Origin: Margaritispora aquatica
Lineage: Eukaryota > Ascomycota > Leotiomycetes > Helotiales > Discinellaceae
Direction: 5' to 3'
Assembly: GCA_007644065.1 (NCBI GenBank)
Contig: VJWN01000009.1
Span: 1,178,001 to 1,242,000 of the forward strand
DNA: 64,000 nucleotides
The notes beneath the pieces were generated by a model that was not told the DNA's origin, did no database searches, and saw only the letters and a list, made by a program, of their open reading frames with translations. This document shows positions 57,966 through 64,000 of this stretch, one piece after another. Position numbers and translations under genes: made by a program. Position 1 is the first letter of the stretch. Each line of letters begins with the position of its first letter.

Positions 57966-59794
57966 ATGGCGCAAGTTGCGAAATATGACCTGGTTGTCGT
58001 CGGTGCCGGTATGTAGGTGATGCTTCTCTTACACGAATACAACTCTAACGAAACCAAAGGATGGAATGGCCTCGCGGCAGCCAAAGCATATCTTGATCTC
58101 CATCCAGATTCCAAAATACTCATAATCGATTCGTCCGAGAGCATAGGTGGTACTTGGGCAAAAGAACGTCTGTATCCAGGTCTCAAATCAAACAACATGG
58201 TAGGCACTTATGAGTACAGTGATTTCCCAATGGATGAAGTGGCATACGGTATCAAGCATGGACAACACATTCCTGGCTCGGTTATCCACAAATATCTCTC
58301 TAATTACGCGCAACATTTCGGAATTTACGATAAAATCCACTTCAATACCAAAGTGATATCAGCGAATCGTCAGGTCCAAGGTGGTGGCTGGCTTTTGAGG
58401 TGTTCTTCGAGTGTTATAGGAAAAGGAGTCGAGAAACAAATAGAGATGTTTGCTTCGAAGCTTATTGTCGCTGCAGGACTAACTTCCGAAGCTGTATTGC
58501 CCAAATTTGCTGGAGATGAGACTTTTGGAGCTCCATTGTTCCATTGCAAAGAGTTCCTTCAAAATTCCGAAACTCTGAATGCAGCAAAGCGAGTGTGTGT
58601 ACTCGGCGCCACCAAGTCTGCTTGGGATGTGGCATATGCGTATGCATCCAAAGGCATCAAGGTTGACATGGTGATTCGAGAGTCTGGCCATGGACCAGCG
58701 TGGAGTAAGCGAGATGAAAAGCTTGATAAGTTTACTCGCTGAATCAATCAACCAGTGGCACCACCATACGTTACCCCTCTGGAGAAGTGGCTGGAGAAAT
58801 TGGTTGAGATGCGCTTTTTGACATGGCTCACACCGTGCATCTGGGGTAATTTCGATGGATTTCCTCGAGCTCGATCGTTCCTCCACGGTACAGCAATCGG
58901 ACGCTTCATTGTGAACGCTTTCTTCTGGATTCTTGGTAACGATGTGATGGCCTTGAATGAATTTGACTCGCATCCAGAAATGGCAAAACTCAAGCCTTGG
59001 TCTGACCCTATGTTTATCGGAGCAGGTCTCTCGATTCTCAACTACGACACGGACTTCTTTGAGTTTGTTCGTGATGGCACGATATCTGTACATGTTTCGG
59101 ATATCGCAGAGCTCAGTTTGAGGACGATCCATCTCACTAACGGATTTGACCTACCTGCTGATGCATTCATCTGCTGCACAGGCTGGAAGATAACGCCATC
59201 CATCGAGTTCATACCTTCTCACCTTGACCTCGGACTTCCCAATATCCCAGACTCTTCAGAGCCATTGAAACTTATTCAGCGCGCTGACAATGAGATTTTG
59301 TCAACTTTCCCGAGACTCAGAAACCAGCCAATGCCGAATCCGAAAGCGAAGCCTCTTGATATAGACGTACCTGTTGTCGCAACACCATATCGTCTATACC
59401 GTTTTATGGTTCCACCAGTTACCACCAGAGAGCGAGACATCGCTTTCTCGGCCACATGATGTGCATTACTACTGCCACAAATGCCCAGATCCAAGGACTT
59501 TGGATAGCGGCTTACTTTGGCAATAAGATCCCGATACCGGAAAATATAGAGTACCAGACTATCCTTCACAGCAGGTTTGGGAAATGGAGATGCTCGGCTG
59601 GGTATGGTGACAAATTCCCCGATTTGGCGTTCGAGACTTTGCCGTACCAGACTATGTTGCTGCATGATCTTGGATTAAAGACTCATAGGAAGGTCGGCTT
59701 ATTGAAGGAGATTTTTGAGCCATATGGTCCAGATGATTTCAAGGGTTTGGTTGGAGAGTGGAAGGTTGTGCATGGACTGGAGAATGTTCAATAA
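57966..59794 (+). pseudogene. FAD-dependent (FMO-like) monooxygenase with a frame break
   Basis: Exons: 57966-58008, 58060-58704 and 58756 to 59794. Intron 1 (51 nt) restores the FAD-binding VVVGAGWNGLAAAKAYL; intron 2 (51 nt, GTAAGC...CCAG) joins ESGHGPAW to MAPPYVTPL and removes the apparent TGA at 58740. Other motifs are DSSESIGGTWAKERLYPGL (an FMO-like GGTW) and VCVLGATKSAWDVAYAYA (the NADPH-binding fold). At 59457 the frame ends in TGA right after RERDIAFSAT. The expected C-terminus (MMCITTATNAQIQGLWIAAYF onward, to LENVQ) continues in the -1 frame to 59794. No splice donor/acceptor pair spans this point, so a one-base loss is the simplest cause. Everything else looks intact, meaning a recent pseudogene or a sequence error. 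Full length would be near 550 aa. The family oxidises small organic substrates, often in secondary metabolism; no cluster partners are adjacent. Confidence 0.8.
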
Positions 59795-61870
59795 GCAGAC
59801 CGATGACTTATTTCTTGTTCATTACCTGGTATAAGGAATCTTGAGAAGAATATTCCTCCTGGCCTCGTCTTACGACTTGCTTTGTATGAGTTTGATTTTT
59901 GTGGCAGTGTTGTTATTGGAGAACGGCCTCAGGTATCTTGGACATACTCGCTTAGGGGGCATATCTGTGTGTTGGAATTGTGGAATCAAAATGACAATTC
60001 TCATATCGGCCGTCCTTGCTCTGGGGTATGTATGTACTTATTCCAAATGCATACTGGTGCCAATGAAAGCTGTTTCTTGAGATCCATCGTTTGATTAAGG
60101 TTCTCCACTCTAGCTCTTCCGTTGAAGCGAATGAGCACTTTTCAGTCAAAGCTCGCTGTACAGAAGTTCCTATACATTTTTGCATAGAGAGCAATTGCTT
60201 ATCAGACGTTGGTTAGCTGTGACTGGCTTATTCGTTCATGAACACGCTGATGACAAAGTTCCAACTGTCTCTAAAGCCTGGGGCGGAAATGCTCTGTTTC
60301 GGCCCAAGCTCGACGAGAGGCAAGAAGCCGAAGACATTGAAACGAGACCTAAATGTCTCACCTGTGAATGTGACATTCGCGAGGTATGAATAGTTAACAT
60401 TGCGCATGTGGAGGATCTGAGATAAGATCATCTTATCACATATGCAAAACTTGTGATCATGCCAAGGCGGTGGAAGTGCAGCGGGGACGGAGACAGAGTC
60501 TTGACCAGGACAGCGGAGCGAGGCATCAAAGGTTGCGCTACATCAAACGATGCAATGCGATTGTAACCCCCACTTTATCACCATCTATCAATAGCCTCAC
60601 TGCTCATCACTTGACTGCAATGATCCTCCTGTTCCCTAATCTCAAAATTTCCTCAAAGACTCAAAGAGGCTGAACCAGGTCTCTGATGATAGGGTTGGCA
60701 ATTGTTCAGGTTATCTTTTGCTAAACCCAAAGCAGCGCATCGATTCTCGTTCGAGGTAATCTCGTCGCTCGTACAAGTAACCTAAGTCTGGGTAGAAAGG
60801 AAGGCTTGCATTGGTATCGAAGCTGCAGAACCAAACCTCCGATTCCTGGTAGCCTTTCCTCTAGCTGGATCTGAGATGGTTCGCAGATTAGTTCTGATGT
60901 TCAACCATCCTTTTCGAGGGTGGCATGATGCGATCAATACCTCTTCGTCATATACAATACTGTACATGCAAAGGCAGAATGGTACAATACCAGATACCCA
61001 TCCCATCGTCGTCGATGTCACTGCACTCGGGTTGATATATCGTATGTGGTTAGTATCATCCGGTGTCTGAGTTCATCGTGATTCCTCAGCAGCAGTTTGG
61101 GGGGTTTTCCCGAGATGTCTTTGGGAGTGGAAATGGAAGTTCTTGTGCCTACCTACAGGTATCCAACAAGGTGCTTTCCACACTGACGACAAGGGATCCT
61201 CCAATTCTGCCCCTCCACCACCACCAGACTAGGAGCAAGCACCTTTTCTTTCCACTGTTTCTTTTCCTGAGCCTCGAGTCTACACCATGCTTTATTACTC
61301 TCCCAGTCTCTGTTTCTCTTTCTCTCTGGACATTCTTCCCTTTTGGTCTAGCATTGGTACAAACAGACTGTTATATCATTGTCTACAGTCCCTTGGTTTG
61401 CGCATCAACAGGTGATAATTTACAGCTGACTTCAGAATTGCACCTCTTTGTGCCCAGATTGGTACTGCAAGCACTACACAGCTTCACTCGTATAGGTATG
61501 CAAGGAATTTGTGTGTCCATATGTTTTATCTGTTCTAGTATCTCACGAGCTTGTTGGCGTTAGAACTGCGTTGGCTAACCTCTAATACCTAGTGGTCCTA
61601 ATTGACCCCGAAATTTTGCGAGCTAAGCCGTACCATTCACGCAAAGTTTTCAGCAGACATCGATTCCGAATCACATCCAGCTTGTTATACTCGGAGGAAC
61701 CTGGTCTTTGTGCAGTCAAGAAAATTCCGAGTTAGTCAAGCTCCTAGGCATTATCCACGTCTACAATAAATAAACACAAACTGCTGGACAACATTGGGCC
61801 CAGCACCAGGAACTCGACAATCGAGAGGAGGTAGAACACACGATCAATTGAAGATTGACGGGCCGTTATT
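59795..61870. other. 2.1-kb gene-free region upstream of the ZIP gene
   Basis: No supported gene on either strand; short open frames lack family features or splice continuity. Contains pyrimidine-rich runs (61200-61330) likely in the ZIP promoter or 5' UTR. If the gene is zinc-regulated, a Zap1-type site would be expected here, but I did not find a clear one. Confidence 0.45.
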
Positions 61871-63340
61871 ATGTTGGTACCGCAGAATGTGACGGTGCTG
61901 TGCGAGAGTGGGAATGGATATGATGGTTCTGATCTAGGGATACGGATATCCTCGGTCTTTACTATTGGTCTGGGGTCCTTTTTGGGTATTTACACTCTTG
62001 AATAGTCCAGGGTGATTATTTACACTATTTTCAGGTGTTTTGCTACCAATTGCTGCCGCAAGAACGAAGCGTATGACGATCCCTCCATTGGCATTTTTCA
62101 TCACAAAGTACTTTGGTTCGGGGGTCATTATTTCTACTGCCTTCATACACGTATGTTTCGGTTTCCTAAAAAAGTAATTTGCTCTCGATTTGCTAACTTG
62201 ATGAAGTTGCTCCATCCAGCTATTGAGGCACTCACATCACCATGTTTATCAGGCGCAATCACAGAATACAGTTGGGTGGAAGGAATCGTTCTTATGACAA
62301 TATTCGCCATGTTGTTTATAGAAATGATGGCTGCCAGATTTGATGTGTTTGGAGATCACCAGCACGGTGTTCCCTCGTCACAAAATTCACAAGTGGACTT
62401 AGAAAAGGCTGGTATGTACAAGATCTTGATTTCGAGATGTTTGTATCTTCATGTTGAATGTGTGGTTGATCTTTGGAGAGTCACAAGCTGCTGCTCAAAG
62501 TCCAAAGGCAGCTATTTTACACACAATGATGGACTACAACGAAAAGTAGCTAATGATTTTGTAGCTGCCAAACGTTCGATAAACAATGTTGAAGGTCAAG
62601 ATTCTGCCCATCAGAACCATGATGTATCTGGACAACCCAGTAGAATCCCGAGTCCGGACAGTAATGTCACTTTGGTTAAAGCTGACAAACACCTTGAGGG
62701 ATCGCACACTCTACACCCTGGCCCACCCTCGAGAGTAACATCCCATGGAAGTCACGGTATTCTTGGGAGAGAAAATGACTTTTCATATCCACCAGGAGGT
62801 GAAGATCATCTTGGCCATGGTCGTAACCATGATGATTCCGATGACCATTTTGGAGCGCAGATGACGGCCATTTTCATCCTCGAGTTTGGCGTTATTTTCC
62901 ACTCGATATTCATCGGTCTGACTCTAGCAGTGACAGGTTCCAATTTCAAGATTCTTTATATTGTGCTCGCATTCCACCAAACTTTTGAGGGACTTGGTCT
63001 AGGTTCTAGACTTGCGACTGCAGATTGGCCTCTCAAGAAACGCTGGATGCCGTGGGTGTTGGGTTCAGCCTTTGGCATAACGACCCCGATAGCAATAGCA
63101 ATTGGGCTGGCTGTGCATAGCAGCTTTGAACCCAATAGCAGCTCGACATTGATTACACAGGGCATCTTCGATGCCATCAGTGCGGGCATTTTGATATACA
63201 CGGGATTAGTGGAACTCATGGCGCACGAATTCATGTTCAATCCCGAGATAAGAAAAGGGAAAATGTCCATGGTTATGTTTGCATACGGATCAATGTGCGC
63301 AGGAGCGTTCTTAATGGCTTTACTGGGCAAATGGGCATGA
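61871..63340 (+). CDS. ZIP-family zinc/iron transporter (Zrt-like)
   Basis: Exons: 61871-61985, 62035-62150, 62207-62411 and 62565-63340, giving 403 aa. The N-terminus carries an extracellular Cys-containing stretch (VTVLCESGNGYDGSDLGIRISS) as in plasma-membrane Zrt proteins. TM1-3 follow: SVFTIGLGSFLGVLLPIAA, FGSGVIISTAFIHLLHPA and SWVEGIVLMTIFAMLFIEMMAARF. The variable loop is His-rich (HSHGTS-like HGSHGI, HLGHGRNHDDSDDH), probably zinc-sensing. TM4-5 contain the transport-site motifs EFGVIFHSIFIGLTLAV and AFHQTFEGLGLGSRL, and the protein ends ALLGKWA. Role: zinc (possibly iron) uptake. Intron 3 (153 nt) is in frame and stop-free, so its retention would insert 51 residues, including CVVDLWRVTSCCSKS, into the loop. 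The start context was chosen by family length. Confidence 0.92.
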
Positions 63341-64000
63341 AGAGTAAGAGTTGGAACAAGTCGAGAAACTTTCACACCTTCGATTCGACGTGGACTGAGA
63401 TTCGATAATGATGAATTTTAATATACCCACGAGCAAAGGCTCAATTGGCGGTTTGGAGATCAGGCAGTATATGGCGACTGCGCGAGAAATCCCAGCGCCA
63501 AGACTTAGAATGGTACGAAGTTTTGATAGAAGAAGCGGGCGTTAGATCTACCTGTCTCATTAGATGTGTGGGAAACTAGATGCAGAACTTCCGAGCCTTG
63601 CATAGGTAGATAGAATAGATAGTGGAATTGATGAACATCAGATCAAGGGTTATTACAAGGATTTAGCAACACCTCCCGAGAAAATACACTCCTGGCTTGC
63701 TAGTATTTCGGACTCAATTCCCTTGTTTTCTTTCTGTTATGTGCCAGTTCTCGCCATCTTGCAGTACCTACGACTTTCTTGCTTTGGCTCTTTGCCGAGA
63801 ATGTGGCATGAGATGATGCCTAAACATGCAGAGCTTTCAAGATAAAAATCGCAAGCTGAGAGAGGCGAGAACGATCCAGCACGCTGATTTCGAAAATTTG
63901 TCTTGTTTTCGCTTTTCTTGTCATGATAGTAAAGTTCGGGAGGATGAGCATTAGAAGCAGAATCCTCCGCTCCTTTCTCCGAATGATGAGATGGAGGTGG
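63341..64000. other. Terminal intergenic sequence
   Basis: 660 bases after the ZIP gene to the window end: its 3' UTR and then unassigned DNA. No feature supported. Confidence 0.5.

Noticed and set aside
57779..58207. A 142-codon minus-strand frame over the start of the FAD monooxygenase
   Set aside because: It overlaps the FAD-binding exons on the opposite strand and has no family features.
58738..58744. In-frame TGA in the FAD monooxygenase as an inactivating stop
   Set aside because: It falls within a clear 51-nt intron (58705-58755) whose removal joins conserved family residues. The only real break is at about 59457.

Overview
This window is nuclear DNA of a filamentous ascomycete (Pezizomycotina; a Leotiomycete-like fungus is my best guess from overall gene content, held loosely). 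The evidence is short introns (mostly 44-110 nt) with GTAAGT/GTATGT-type donors, CTAAC/CTAAT branch sites and TAG/CAG acceptors, about one gene per 3.4 kb on both strands without operons, and orthologs of eukaryotic and fungal housekeeping proteins. I place 19 protein-coding loci. Exon coordinates were worked out by hand from splice signals, reading phase and protein family continuity, and most reconstructed genes close to an exact multiple of three. I found no CRISPR arrays, rRNA, convincing tRNAs or intact transposons.

Layout. 0-11 kb: 3' part of an ankyrin-repeat gene (+), cdt2 (-), spb1 (+), lig4 (-). 11-15.3 kb: a gene-free stretch. 15.3-21 kb: an unnamed conserved-looking protein (+) and an Irs4-type EH-domain protein (+). 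21.9-25.5 kb: a secreted heme peroxidase carrying three WSC domains (-). 27-34 kb: a JMJD7-type JmjC hydroxylase (+), eIF4B (-) and a Tim17-family membrane protein (+). 34.5-43.6 kb: RRP5 (-) and a YML020W-like alpha/beta hydrolase (+). 44.3-48.5 kb: DOT1 (+), ATG16 (-), YPT7 (+). 48.5-52 kb: gene-free, holding a degenerate direct-repeat array. 52-64 kb: an SLC35F-like transporter (+), a tail-anchored heme oxygenase (-), a frame-broken FAD monooxygenase (+) and a ZIP zinc transporter (+).

Functional themes are core biology, with no biosynthetic or defence cluster. They are ribosome biogenesis and translation (spb1, rrp5, eIF4B, JMJD7-like), replication, repair and chromatin (cdt2, lig4, dot1), autophagy and vacuole (atg16, ypt7, irs4, possibly the SLC35F-like transporter), and metal/heme/redox (ZIP, heme oxygenase, peroxidase). 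Several pairs are divergent and could share promoters: cdt2/spb1, eIF4B/Tim17-like, rrp5/YML020W-like and atg16/ypt7.

The most unusual observations are a candidate 3-nt microexon plus a 4-nt first coding exon in eIF4B, an in-frame stop-free intron hidden inside spb1 and another in the ZIP gene, single-base-type frame breaks in the FAD monooxygenase and in the lig4 linker, a 921-nt intron with an internal duplication in the JMJD7-like gene, and a six-unit degenerate repeat array with a GATGTGCAAC-like core near 49.4-50.3 kb.
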